The translations under genes were made by a program, and so were the position numbers. From IMG/VR virus record IMGVR_UViG_3300046454_000739, positions 1 to 43,977 of that record: a stretch of DNA of 43,977 nucleotides. One strand, given 5' to 3'. Shown here one piece after another: positions 21,972-30,832 of the stretch (position 1 is the stretch's first letter; each line of letters starts with the position of its first letter). The notes beneath the pieces are model-generated. The model did no database searches. It was not told the DNA's origin and saw only the letters and a list, made by a program, of their open reading frames with translations. The DNA is from a virus.

Positions 21972-22583
21972 ATGGAACTGGTTTACTCTACTCAGAACTC
22001 GGACTTCGATCCGGAAAAGCGGTACCGCAATCCAGCGCACTTCGATCGGCCTGAAGCAGGTGTAACCCATGCAGTTGTGATTGGCGACTGGCCGAAGGTG
22101 GTCGGCGCTTATGAGGCGCTGGGCGTTGAGGTCTCGGTGACGAAGCCTTTGACCAGCCAAGCGGTCGATTCGGGTGAAGCTGACACCATTGCCAGCCTGG
22201 AACAGGAGAACGACGGCCTGCGAACTGAGCGCGACGGTATTCTGCGACTGATCGATGCCGCCGAAGGCCTGACTGAATTGGAACACCCGGGCGCTGGCGA
22301 ACTGCCGATCCGACTGTTCGATGCGCTCAACGGCATTCGCCTGCAGAGTGAGGCTCTGGCCGGTGAGCGCGACTCCGAAGTCGAGAAGTCGCGCCTCCTA
22401 CAGAAACAGGTAGACGACCTCTTGGCTCAAGCTGCTCAAGCAAGGTTGAATACGGATGAAACCAAAGAGGTAAAGGATATCGCTGAGCTCAAGGCCAAAC
22501 TTGACGTTGCCGGCGTGACCTACCGGGCCAACGCCTCGAAAGAGTCCTTGGAAAAGGCAGTTGCAGACCTGCAGCAGGCGTAA
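21972..22583 (+). CDS. Head-region protein with coiled coil and C-terminal HeH/LEM motif
   Basis: 203 residues from the ATG at 21972, chosen for GGAG nine bases before it rather than an upstream ATG. The N-terminal part (KRYRNPAHFDRPEAGVTHAV, VIGDWPKVVGAYEALGVEV) is a small globular region; a long coil follows (SLEQENDGLRTERDGILRLI, LAGERDSEVEKSRLLQKQVD). The last 35 residues (IAELKAKLDVAGVTYRANAS, KESLEKAVADL) match the HeH/LEM helix-extended loop-helix motif found in phage head or Rho-like N-termini. Function in the virion unknown. Confidence 0.7.
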   Translation: MELVYSTQNSDFDPEKRYRNPAHFDRPEAGVTHAVVIGDWPKVVGAYEALGVEVSVTKPLTSQAVDSGEADTIASLEQENDGLRTERDGILRLIDAAEGLTELEHPGAGELPIRLFDALNGIRLQSEALAGERDSEVEKSRLLQKQVDDLLAQAAQARLNTDETKEVKDIAELKAKLDVAGVTYRANASKESLEKAVADLQQA

Positions 22584-22639
22584 TAACCCGGGTGCCGACA
22601 AAGCGGCGCCCGATCCAGAACACCACAGCGAGCTGATTC

Positions 22640-23143
22640 ATGACTCTCATCATCGAGGACGGTACCGGCAAGCCTGACGCCGAGAGCTACGCATCCGCCG
22701 AAGACCTGGCCATGTACGCCGTGAAGTTCGGTGTGACCATCCCGGCGGAAGTGCCAGCACAGGAAGCGCTACTGCGTCGGGCCGCGCTGGCAATGGACGG
22801 CATGACGTGGAAGGGGCGAAAGTCCAACAGCGAGCAGGCCTTGTCCTGGCCGCGCCGAGGCGTTGAGCTGGACTACGAGATCAAGCCTGACAACTACCTG
22901 CCGGCGCGGATCCAGTACGGCCAGATGGCGCTGGCTGCCGAGATCCACACCGACGATATCGACCCGGTCGATCAGCGTCAGGGGGCGGTAATTCGCGAGC
23001 GAGTCGAAGGCGCGGTTGATGTTGAATACGCCCCGATCAGCAACAAAAGCGGCAGGCTATTGCCGGCCGCACCAGATCGCCCAAGCCGAACCCAGTTCGC
23101 CGACTACCTGGCCAAACGAGGCCTGTTTGCCGTGAGGGCCTGA
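22640..23143 (+). CDS. Head-tail connector, DnaT-like phage family
   Basis: 167 residues. The N-terminus (IEDGTGKPDAESYASAEDLA), the DGMTWKGRKSNSEQALSWPR segment and VELDYEIKPDNYLPARIQYG are characteristic of the phage family named putative DnaT-like ssDNA-binding protein, which sits in the gp6-like head-tail adaptor position. Given its place after the capsid gene, an adaptor ring below the portal is the likely role rather than replication. Confidence 0.75.
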   Translation: MTLIIEDGTGKPDAESYASAEDLAMYAVKFGVTIPAEVPAQEALLRRAALAMDGMTWKGRKSNSEQALSWPRRGVELDYEIKPDNYLPARIQYGQMALAAEIHTDDIDPVDQRQGAVIRERVEGAVDVEYAPISNKSGRLLPAAPDRPSRTQFADYLAKRGLFAVRA

Positions 23144-23145
23144 CA

Positions 23146-23517
23146 ATGAGCGCGTTCTACGACCGCACGGCTGCTACCGCTCTGCGGTTGATAACGCAGT
23201 TCGGCCAGCCGGTGACCATCAGCAAGACGGAGCCGGGCGAGTATGACCCGGAGACGGGCGGCGAGGCGCCGGGCGCCACCATTGAGCAGACTGCCCAGGG
23301 CGTCCTGCTCGACTTCACCGGCCAAGAATTCCAAAACAACAGCCTCATCAAGCAGGGCGACAAAAAATTGAAGATCGCCGCGCAGGGTTTGGCCTGGGTG
23401 CCGGGCCTGCTCGACAAGGTGGTCGCCCAGGGCCGTACCTGGTCAATTGTCCCGCCGCTGAAAGAGGTCAATCCCGCCGGAACGCCGATCCTGTATGAGC
23501 TGCAGGTGCGATCGTGA
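23146..23517 (+). CDS. Head closure / head-tail joining protein
   Basis: 123 residues, beta-rich: TALRLITQFGQPVTISKTEP, GVLLDFTGQEFQNNSLIKQG, then GRTWSIVPPLKEVNPAGTPI and a terminal LYELQVRS strand. This matches the phage head-closure (gp16/ FII-like) fold found between the adaptor and gp10-like genes. It begins two bases after the previous stop and overlaps the next GTG. Confidence 0.75.
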   Translation: MSAFYDRTAATALRLITQFGQPVTISKTEPGEYDPETGGEAPGATIEQTAQGVLLDFTGQEFQNNSLIKQGDKKLKIAAQGLAWVPGLLDKVVAQGRTWSIVPPLKEVNPAGTPILYELQVRS

Positions 23518-24110
23518 GCCGTGCAGGCGCCGGTCAGTCCGGGAGTTTTGCCCTAAGCCTGGCCGAGTTTGCCGCCCAGGCCAGCGAAGCCATCGACGCC
23601 AGTGTGCGCGAGATCATCATCGAGGTCGGCAGCAGCCTGATCCGTATGTCTCCCGTGGGTAACCCGGAGATCTGGGCGCAGAACGCTGTAGCGACCCAGT
23701 ACAACAAGGCCGTTGAAGACCACAACAGCTCGCTGCGCAGCGATCCGGCCAACCTGACCAAAGGCGGCAGGCTCAAGAAAGGTCGCAAGCTCAACGACGG
23801 CATGGACATCAAGGCGCCAGAGGGATACGTAGGCGGCCGGTTCCGTGCGAACTGGCACATTTCCCTCGGTGTGGTCGAGAGCGTCACGTTCGACGAGGTT
23901 GACCCTAGTGGCACCGAGACCGTAGCCGCCCTGGTCGCCGCGATGAGTGATTTCACCGCCGGCCAGATCGCTTACATCATCAACAACTTGTCCTACGCGA
24001 TTCCGCTGGAGTTTGGTCATTCGACCCAGGCCCCCGGCGGCATGGTCAGGGTAACCGTGGCTCGCTTCCAGCAGATCGTGCAGGAGGCCATCAGGAACAA
24101 TCAGGTATGA
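23514..24110 (+). CDS. HK97 gp10-like tail completion protein
   Basis: 198 residues starting at a GTG that overlaps the previous stop (GTGA). Contains SEAIDASVREIIIEVGSSLI, RMSPVGNPEIW, then GGRFRANWHISLGVVESV and NNLSYAIPLEFGHSTQAPGG, the P.G.....LR.NW and E.G.s...p.GM pattern of gp10/ minor tail completion proteins. It joins head and tail. The end overlaps the next ATG. Confidence 0.82.
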   Translation: MSRAGAGQSGSFALSLAEFAAQASEAIDASVREIIIEVGSSLIRMSPVGNPEIWAQNAVATQYNKAVEDHNSSLRSDPANLTKGGRLKKGRKLNDGMDIKAPEGYVGGRFRANWHISLGVVESVTFDEVDPSGTETVAALVAAMSDFTAGQIAYIINNLSYAIPLEFGHSTQAPGGMVRVTVARFQQIVQEAIRNNQV

Positions 24111-24535
24111 GTCACGCACGCGCCCGTCAGGCCATCGAAACGAAGCTGGCCGCATGGTCGGCTGCGCGCCCAATACGAGTGGCCTACTCGAGTCAGCCAT
24201 TTACACCGGGTCCATCTGAAACCTATCTGCGGGCCTTCCAGCTACCAGCCAGCACCACCTGCCGTTATCTCGGCGGGGACGCCTACGAGTACACCGGCGT
24301 CTATCAGATCAGCATCGTCTGTCCATCTGCCCAGGCCATGGCGACCGCAGAGACGCTCGTTGAAGAGCTGACACGGCTCTTTCGCGTGGACACGCCACTG
24401 GCCCGCAACGGGTTCGATGGACTCATCACTGAGCCGGTAGATCAGGGGCCAACCATCACAGAGTCGGCGACCTACACGGTCCCGGCCAGCTTCACCTACG
24501 CAGGTGTCGCAGACCAACCGCCCGCTGGGGCATAA
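24107..24535 (+). CDS. Tail terminator, DUF4128 family
   Basis: 142 residues. RQAIETKLAAWSAARPIRVA, YLRAFQLPASTTCRYLGGDA and YEYTGVYQISIVCPSAQAMA match the DUF4128 (lambda gpU-like) tail terminator proteins that cap the tail tube and fix its end. Its place between gp10-like and tail tube genes agrees. Confidence 0.82.
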   Translation: MSHARARQAIETKLAAWSAARPIRVAYSSQPFTPGPSETYLRAFQLPASTTCRYLGGDAYEYTGVYQISIVCPSAQAMATAETLVEELTRLFRVDTPLARNGFDGLITEPVDQGPTITESATYTVPASFTYAGVADQPPAGA

Positions 24536-24574
24536 CCTACCGCCGTCAGGCGGGCATTCAAGAGGAAACACACC

Positions 24575-25051
24575 ATGGCCGCACGCTTCCCGCTGCCGAA
24601 CGGCGCTGTGCTGGAGATCGCCAGCGTTATGGGATCCGCCGTCGCTTTCACCGCTCTGACCAATGCGAAGCCGCCGGTAGCTGCTTCTGTAGGGCACAGC
24701 ATCGAAAATGGCGACGTTTTGCTGATCAACTCTGGCTGGGCGCTGATCAATGACCGCGCAGTAAAGGCGTCCGGCGTTACCGCCGATGCATTTGCGTTGG
24801 CCGGTCTCAATACAACCAACACTGACAAGTTCACTGTCGGCGCAGGTTCTGGCTCTGTGATCCCGGTATCCGGATGGACGCAAATCTCGAAAGTGCACAG
24901 GAAAACGTCGTTCAGCTGGGGAATGCGCTGTCCTCGGGAGACTGGGGAAGTGGCGTACGCGCGGTCGCGCAATTGGGAGCCGGTGCAGGCGCGGGGGCGG
25001 CTGGACTGCTCGCCATTCTCGGCCCGCTCGCGCTGGCCACCGCTGCCGTAG
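24575..25051 (+). pseudogene. Tail tube protein, C-terminal part lost
   Basis: The first about 106 residues are typical of a siphovirus tail tube protein: AARFPLPNGAVLEIASVMGS, DVLLINSGWALINDRAVKAS, DKFTVGAGSGSVIPVSGWTQ, ending ISK. From about base 24,890 the frame leaves the family and reads SFSWGMRCPRETGEVAYARS, which is the tape-measure gene in another frame, until a stop at 25051. Tail tube proteins are usually about 240 residues, so the second half is missing. The start has AGAGGAAA upstream and looks intact. A deletion that joined this gene to the tape-measure gene explains the structure. Confidence 0.78.
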
Positions 25052-27423
25052 GCGGTCTGGCGTACGCTTTCTACAAGGGGAGCGAGGAACAGGACAGCTA
25101 CAACAAAGCGTTGATCCTGACCGGTAACTACGCCGGTGTGAGCGCCGGGCAGCTGGGCGACATGGCGCGTCAGGTCAGCGCAACCGTTGGCACCACTGGC
25201 CAAGCCGCAGCCGTGCTCGCTCTGCTGGCCGACAATGGCAAGATCGCCGGCGAGAGTTTCACCAGCATCACTCAAGCCGCTGTTTCGATGCAGGAAGCAA
25301 CTGGCAAGGCCGTAAGCGAGACAGTGGCGGAGTTCGCCAAGCTCGCCGACGATCCGGTCAAGGCGTCTGCAGCGCTGAATGAGCAGTACCACTACCTGAC
25401 CGCGTCGGTTTACTCGCAGATCGCCGCACTGGAGAAGCAGGGCGACCATGCCGGCGCCGTGAAACTGGCGACAGAGCAGTACGCCGATGCAATCAACGAG
25501 CGTACCCCGCGCATTCTGGAAAATCTGAGTTTCTGGGAGAAAGGTTACAACGCCGTTGCGCGTGCTGCGGACAACTTGAAGAACCTTGGCCGGCCGGATA
25601 TCAACGCCGATATCGAGCAGGCTCGGCGCAATCTGGAATCGGCCCAATCTGGCAATGTTGGTCTGTTCCAGAACAAGCAGGAGATGATTGATCTCTACCA
25701 GAATCGTCTCAACATGCTTGAGGACCAGAAGGCTGCGGAAGCCGATATCGCCAAATGGGAAGGGGAACAGGCAAAAGCCCAGGGCGAAGCTGTTACGGCC
25801 ATGGGCAAGATCGATGCACTCACCAAGTCTGCGTGGACGAATGAACAGAAGCGCACCGAGGCGATCAAGGAGTACAAGCGACAGCTCGAAGATATCCGCC
25901 AGGTCGCGCCCAACGACCCTCGCCTGAATCAGGCCGCAATCGACAAGAACCTGGCGAACATCAACGACCAATTCAAGGATCCGAAGGCTACCGGAACTCA
26001 GGTCGATTTGACCAGCTTCAACAATGCCAAGAACAACCTGACAGCCATCAGCGAAGAGTACAAAAACGCCCAGAAGGAACTGGACGCTGCGCAGAAGGCC
26101 GGGCTCGTTTCGCAAGTCGACTACGCCCTGAAACGCGAAGCGCTGATCGGAAACGAGCGCGATGAGGTGACTGCGGCCTACGAGGCGGAGATCGCCGCAC
26201 TGGAAGCCGCGAAGGCGAAAAAGACCACTTCTGCTGCGCAAAGCATTCAGCTCGACCAGAAGATCGCCGATGCGCGAGCCGGGATGGTCAAGGCGCAGAA
26301 AGAGGCGGACAGTCAGCTTGAGGTTCTGGCCACGAACGAGACCGGTCGCCTTGCTCGACAAGAGCGGTCGATCACGACCTACGTCCAAGCCTTGGCCCAG
26401 CAACAGAGGGCACTGGAATTGGCGGGGCAGCGCGCCGTTCTCGGCGTCGGCCAGGGCGATCGTCAGAACGCTCTCAACAACGAGCTGAACAGCCAGCAAG
26501 ACCGGTTCGCACAACAAGCGCTGGAACTCGCGAATCAGAAGTCAGATCCATCGCGGAACATGTCGGAGGAAGAGTTCTCCCGCAAGTCGCAGGCGCTCGC
26601 AGACGCGAACAAGGCGGCTACTGACCAGATCCGGCAGAACTACGCGGATGTGGAAAAGGCGCAAGGTGATTGGACCAAAGGCGCGACATCGGCCTGGGCC
26701 AACTACCTGGACTCGGCGAGCAACATTGCCGGCCAGACGAAAACCCTGTTCGGCAACGCCTTCAGCTCGATGGAGGATGCGGTCGTCAACTTTGCCATGA
26801 CCGGGAAGCTATCGTTCGCCGACTTCACCAAGTCCATTCTGGCGGACATGGCGCGGATCGCGACCCGTCAGGCCAGTTCTGCGTTGCTGAGCAGCCTTGT
26901 CGGTGCTGCCACCAGTTACTTCACTGGCGGAAGCGGCGGTAACGGGCTGGCGGCTGGATCTGCTGGTGCAACGTCTTCGAATCTCGGCGCGTCCTCGGCT
27001 GGTTATTCCAGCAACTACTTCCCGCAGGCGCTCGGTCGTGCCTGGTCGTCGGGCGTACAGATGTTCGCAAACGGCGGCGCCTTCACCAACAGCATCGTCA
27101 GCGCACCGACCGCCTTCGGGATGGCCGGCGGCCGGGCAGGGGTCATGGGGGAGGCGGGGCCGGAGGCGATCATGCCGTTGACCCGGACTTCCAGCGGCAA
27201 GCTGGGTGTTCTTGCGGCCGGCGGTGGCTCCGGGACTGCGATCAGCATCAGCGCACCGGTCACGGTGGTGACAGAGGATCGCAGCTCAGAAGGCATGCAG
27301 ATTGACCAGCAAGCCCTGTCGAAAAACCTTCAAACACAGATGCGAGCCGTGGCGGAAAGAGTCGTGGCCGATTCTTGGCAGCCAGGCGGTGCAAGCTTCC
27401 GACGTGCAAATGGGAGGGCCTGA
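24874..27423 (+). pseudogene. Tape measure protein lacking its N-terminus
   Basis: Tape-measure proteins set tail length. The 849-residue frame starts at an ATG inside the tail tube gene with no ribosome site. GLAYAFYKGSEEQDSYNKAL, ILTGNYAGVSAGQLGDMARQ and LNEQYHYLTASVYSQIAALE match the TMP_2 region of lambda gpH-like proteins, where this block begins after about 110 residues; here it begins at about residue 55. Long charged coils follow, then an Ala/Gly-rich C-terminus with AGVMGEAGPEAIMPL, a typical tape-measure end. The N-terminal part and the chaperone genes G/T that normally precede it are absent. The 3' end overlaps gene M (TGATG) and is intact. Confidence 0.75.
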
Positions 27424-27761
27424 TGGCCATCGAGAAATTCACCTGGCCAACCGAGCGCGGGGAAACACCCGATATCACCTATCGGGTGCGCACCTCGAAG
27501 TTTGGCAACGGCTACGCACAGAACGTCGGCGACGGCCCGAACAACAAAGAGGACTCATACCCGGTTACCTGCGTCGGCCAGAAGGCCAAGGTGCAGCAGA
27601 TCATGGCGTTCCTCGATCGGCACGCCGGGGCAAAGGCGTTCCTCTGGACAACCCCGCTCGGCGAGCTCGGGCTATTCACCTGTAAAAATCCCGCTCCCAC
27701 ACCAATGGGCGGCGGGGTCTTCAAACTCACCGCCACTTTCGAGCGGGCATTCCAACCATAA
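27423..27761 (+). CDS. Minor tail protein M-like
   Basis: 112 residues: FTWPTERGETPDITYRVRTS, KFGNGYAQNVGDGPN and AFLDRHAGAKAFLWTTPLGE match lambda gpM/ phage minor tail family (Phage_min_tail). It belongs to the tail tip complex. The ATG overlaps the tape-measure stop (TGATG). Gene order M, L, K, I, J is as in lambda. Confidence 0.88.
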   Translation: MAIEKFTWPTERGETPDITYRVRTSKFGNGYAQNVGDGPNNKEDSYPVTCVGQKAKVQQIMAFLDRHAGAKAFLWTTPLGELGLFTCKNPAPTPMGGGVFKLTATFERAFQP

Positions 27762-27770
27762 GGGGCAATC

Positions 27771-28520
27771 ATGCCGCTGATCAGTGACATCCAGGTGCTT
27801 GAGCCTGGCAGCGAAGTGCTGCTCTTTGAGCTGGACGGCACGGACTACGGTGCGGACGTACTGCGCTTCCACGGGCACGCGATCCCCCATACGGCGGCCG
27901 AGCTGATCGCTGCCGGCGACAACGCGGACCAGCTGCCGGCGAAGGCGATCTACTGGCAAGGCAACGAGTACAGCGCCTGGCCGATGCAGATCGACGGCAT
28001 CGAGGCGAACGGTGACGGCACTGCCGTCCGACCCACACTTTCGGTCGGCAACGTCAATGGGCGCATCACCGCACTCTGTCTGGCGTTCGAGGATCTGCTC
28101 GAGTTCAAGCTGACGATGCGCCACACGCTGGGCAGCTACCTCGATGCAGCGAACTTCCCGGCCGGCAATCCAACGGCAGACCCAACCCAAGAGACGATCG
28201 AAGTCTGGTACATCGACCAGAAAACGAACGAGGACGGGGAAAGCGTCAGTTGGGAGCTCGCCAGCCCGGGCGACGTCGGCAACGAGTCGATTGGGCGTCA
28301 GGCCACGACGCTTTGCCACTGGTGCCTCACCGGCGGCTACCGTGGGCCGAACTGCGGCTACACCGGCCCGTACGTGACCAAGGATGGCGTCGTCACCGAT
28401 AACCCCGAGCTGGACGAGTGCGACGCCACACTGGGCAGGGGCTGCATTCCTCGATTCGGTGAGGGGAACCCGCTGCCGTTCGGTGGCTTCCCCGCCGTTT
28501 CACTGATCGCACGGAGCTGA
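27771..28520 (+). CDS. Minor tail protein L-like (Fe-S tail tip protein)
   Basis: 249 residues. The N-terminal half (DIQVLEPGSEVLLFELDGTD, SAWPMQIDGIEANGDGTA) and the cysteines in ATTLCHWCLTGGYRGPNCGY and LDECDATLGRGC match lambda gpL, whose C-terminal domain holds a 4Fe-4S cluster. It links the tail tip to the tube end. GGGGCAA-type purines precede the ATG. Confidence 0.9.
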   Translation: MPLISDIQVLEPGSEVLLFELDGTDYGADVLRFHGHAIPHTAAELIAAGDNADQLPAKAIYWQGNEYSAWPMQIDGIEANGDGTAVRPTLSVGNVNGRITALCLAFEDLLEFKLTMRHTLGSYLDAANFPAGNPTADPTQETIEVWYIDQKTNEDGESVSWELASPGDVGNESIGRQATTLCHWCLTGGYRGPNCGYTGPYVTKDGVVTDNPELDECDATLGRGCIPRFGEGNPLPFGGFPAVSLIARS

Positions 28521-28521
28521 C

Positions 28522-29277
28522 ATGCGCAAACATATCTTGAGCGCGATCCAAGCTCACGCGGCGGCCGAGTACCCGAAAGAGTGCTGCGGGCTGCTGCTGG
28601 CCGTGGGACGAAAACAGCAGTATTACCCGTGCCGCAACATCTCTACCGAGCCGAACGAGGAGTTTCGAATCGACCCCGAGGAATACGCGGCGGCCGAGGA
28701 CGTCGGCGAGGTGATCGGCGTGGTGCATTCACATCCGGACGCGACCAGCAGGCCGTCGCCGCGCGACCTCGCAATGTGCGAGGCGACGGCCATGCCGTGG
28801 CACATTCTCAGCTGGCCCGAAGGCGATCTTCGAACGGTCATACCGTCCGGCGAGGTGCCGCTGCTCAAGCGGCCATTCGTGCACGGCGCCTGGGACTGCT
28901 GGCAGGTCTGCGCAGACTGGTACAAACGCGAGTGGGGGCTGGAGTTCGAAGCCTTCAAGCGCGCCGACGGCTGGTGGGAGAGCAAGAACAATACCAGCCT
29001 GTACGAGGCAAACTACGAGGCCGCCGGGTTCTATCGGGTAGACCAGCCACAGCGCGGCGACATGATCGTGATGGAAGTGGGGCGGACGGTTTATCCGAAC
29101 CATGCCGGGATCTTTCTCGGCACCGATCCGGCGTTGCCCGGCGAGGACGCCGGGACTTTCGGCCCCGGGCCGTTTCTGCTGCACCACCTGTACGGCAGGC
29201 CATCGGAGGTTTCTGTTTTCGGTGGGCCGTGGCTCGATCGCACGCGCCTGGTCCTCAGGCACAGCCAAACGAATTAG
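28522..29277 (+). CDS. Tail assembly protein K-like (JAMM plus NlpC/P60 peptidase)
   Basis: 251 residues. The N-terminal JAMM (Mov34) domain has Glu20, HSHPD (His69, His71) and RPSPRD (Asp82), a complete metal site. The C-terminal NlpC/P60 domain starts at WDCWQVCADWY with catalytic Cys126 and has GDMIVMEVGR and NHAGIFLG, whose His completes the dyad. Lambda gpK has the same two-domain build and is needed for tail tip assembly, perhaps by processing other tip proteins or cell wall. A 1-kb cargo gene and a lipoprotein separate it from gene I, unlike in lambda. Confidence 0.9.
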   Translation: MRKHILSAIQAHAAAEYPKECCGLLLAVGRKQQYYPCRNISTEPNEEFRIDPEEYAAAEDVGEVIGVVHSHPDATSRPSPRDLAMCEATAMPWHILSWPEGDLRTVIPSGEVPLLKRPFVHGAWDCWQVCADWYKREWGLEFEAFKRADGWWESKNNTSLYEANYEAAGFYRVDQPQRGDMIVMEVGRTVYPNHAGIFLGTDPALPGEDAGTFGPGPFLLHHLYGRPSEVSVFGGPWLDRTRLVLRHSQTN

Positions 29278-29606
29278 CGATGTTATCCGACAGGGCTATG
29301 GGTGTGCGTACCCATAGAGTTTCGTGTCGGGAACCGCTATGACCATGAAGTCGGCAGTAACTGGCTCCTTGTGCTAACAATTCAATGGCTCGCAGCTGAA
29401 TCTAATTGAAACGTTGGCCTTGAACCTCAACAAGGACCGACTAAGCTAGTCAGCAGTGGAGATGTCAAGGTGATTGGCTAGAACTTAGAAGTAGCAGTAA
29501 ATAATTTGGCAGCGCAATGTGGTTTTATTCGAAAAGTCTTTTGGCTTTCAATTGTGATGATTGGTTTTGTTGGCGGTCTCGGTAGGGTTAACATGGAGTG
29601 TGATCT
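29278..29606. other. Non-coding stretch before the AT-rich cargo gene
   Basis: No convincing gene. It holds a perfect hairpin CTATGGGT-GTGCGT-ACCCATAG (29296-29317), which may act as a stop or protection element after gene K, and an imperfect dyad at 29373-29418 (GCTAAC..TTCAAT..ATTGAA..GTTGGC). The base composition shifts to AT-rich within this stretch, marking the edge of inserted DNA. Confidence 0.5.
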
Positions 29607-30626
29607 ATGAGATACATAATTTATAATGTGACGCGCTCAGAGTTTCGCTTGGCTAAATTAATCCCTAGACTTAAGAAGTTTCCAGTTCAGCTCGATTCTG
29701 GAACTGCGTGGATACACCTAGAAGATGGTGATCTTGATAAAGGGCAAAAGGCAGCTTTAGGGGCGGGATTTAGAATTGCGACATTTAGTTATTTCAGGGA
29801 AGCGTACGAGCTGGCAAATCTCCTGAGGGTAAAATACCCAACTAGTAAGTTTATAGTCCCCGGTGCCTCGCCAAAAATCCTAAAATGGGCACTGCTGAGA
29901 TTGAATTGTAATGTTGTAAGTGTCGATGTAAGCGGTGTGGAACCGTATCGGGTCTCTGTTTTAACAGCGGCTAGCAAACTTGATAAGGGTGATAAGGTAA
30001 TTAAAGATGTAGGCCAAAGCTTTCATTTCAAGCTAGTGGCGCCCCAACCACAGTTTGTTGAATACCTGAAGCGTAAGGTACTGAAAGACCCACAAAGGTT
30101 GTTCGACACCATCGTTATTTTGGATTTTAATGACTCTGGTAGTGGTCTGTATGCGCTCAAAAGGGATACGGAAAGTCTGTTCAAGGATTTTGGCTTAAGA
30201 GTAAGTTATAATGGCGGGATGATAGTGCCTGAGGTTATTGCTGTTTCTATTGCCGATTCGCCGGAGCCCAGTGTAAATAATCCGACGGAAAAAGATGTAA
30301 TAAGGAAGCAAATGCGCGACCTGTACTTTAAGTCAATCGATGATTCTATTTCTCAGGGGCATAAGGCAGATTTTAAAAATTTTGGCGATGCGATGCAACT
30401 TGGACATCTGAAGGCTAGTATTGGAAGAAATGCTGAGAAGCGGGGGTATAGTAATCCCGAACACTGGCAAAGTCCTAAAGTTTTGACCGCTGGGAAGGCG
30501 CAGGAAAACTACCAATATAATAAAAAGCTTTATCAGTCAGCGTTTCAACTCGAAATTCCTAAGGAGTTGTACCAGTACATAATAGATGCAACTTTTGTTG
30601 GGGAGGGGCGACAAATCAATGACTAA
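29607..30626 (+). CDS. AT-rich cargo gene of unknown function (339 aa)
   Basis: Codon use is strikingly AT-rich (AAA, ATT, TTA, AGT) against GC-rich tail genes, a mark of separate origin. GGAG lies eight bases before the ATG. The protein is soluble and basic: an N-terminal domain with PVQLDSGTAWIHLEDGDL and YFREAYELANLLRVKYPTSK, a middle LFDTIVILDFNDSGSGLYAL strand-loop, and a helical C-terminal third (EKDVIRKQMRDLYFKSIDDS, AMQLGHLKASIGRNAEKRGY). No transmembrane span, signal peptide or catalytic motif that I recognise. Its location between K and I and lone, foreign character suggest a lysogen-expressed gene, possibly defence or exclusion; that is inference. Confidence 0.7.
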   Translation: MRYIIYNVTRSEFRLAKLIPRLKKFPVQLDSGTAWIHLEDGDLDKGQKAALGAGFRIATFSYFREAYELANLLRVKYPTSKFIVPGASPKILKWALLRLNCNVVSVDVSGVEPYRVSVLTAASKLDKGDKVIKDVGQSFHFKLVAPQPQFVEYLKRKVLKDPQRLFDTIVILDFNDSGSGLYALKRDTESLFKDFGLRVSYNGGMIVPEVIAVSIADSPEPSVNNPTEKDVIRKQMRDLYFKSIDDSISQGHKADFKNFGDAMQLGHLKASIGRNAEKRGYSNPEHWQSPKVLTAGKAQENYQYNKKLYQSAFQLEIPKELYQYIIDATFVGEGRQIND

Positions 30627-30832
30627 ACACAGCTGATGTTTTTTACAGCCGATATGGTGTCGGAGAGCCTATTGCTTGGATCCCTAGTAAGTTGAGGTGG
30701 TTATCCAGTCAAAGAGTCGTAAGTTAAAATAATTGAGTCATGTTTGACTGCACCATCCAACCCTGCGCCAGTTTTTTTCATTGCCGTCTGTCCCGGTGAT
30801 ATCGTGCATCCTTTCCCAAAGGAGTGACCTGC

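Noticed and set aside
20823-22286. 487-codon minus-strand frame across scaffold, capsid and following gene
   Set aside because: Spans several well-supported forward genes and has shadow-type composition (Arg, His, Val-rich).
24496-26517. 673-codon open frame on the minus strand, antisense to the tape-measure gene
   Set aside because: Long antisense frames are common opposite GC-rich Ala-rich genes; no ribosome site, leucine- and arginine-heavy product with no family features, and the forward frame matches tape-measure proteins.
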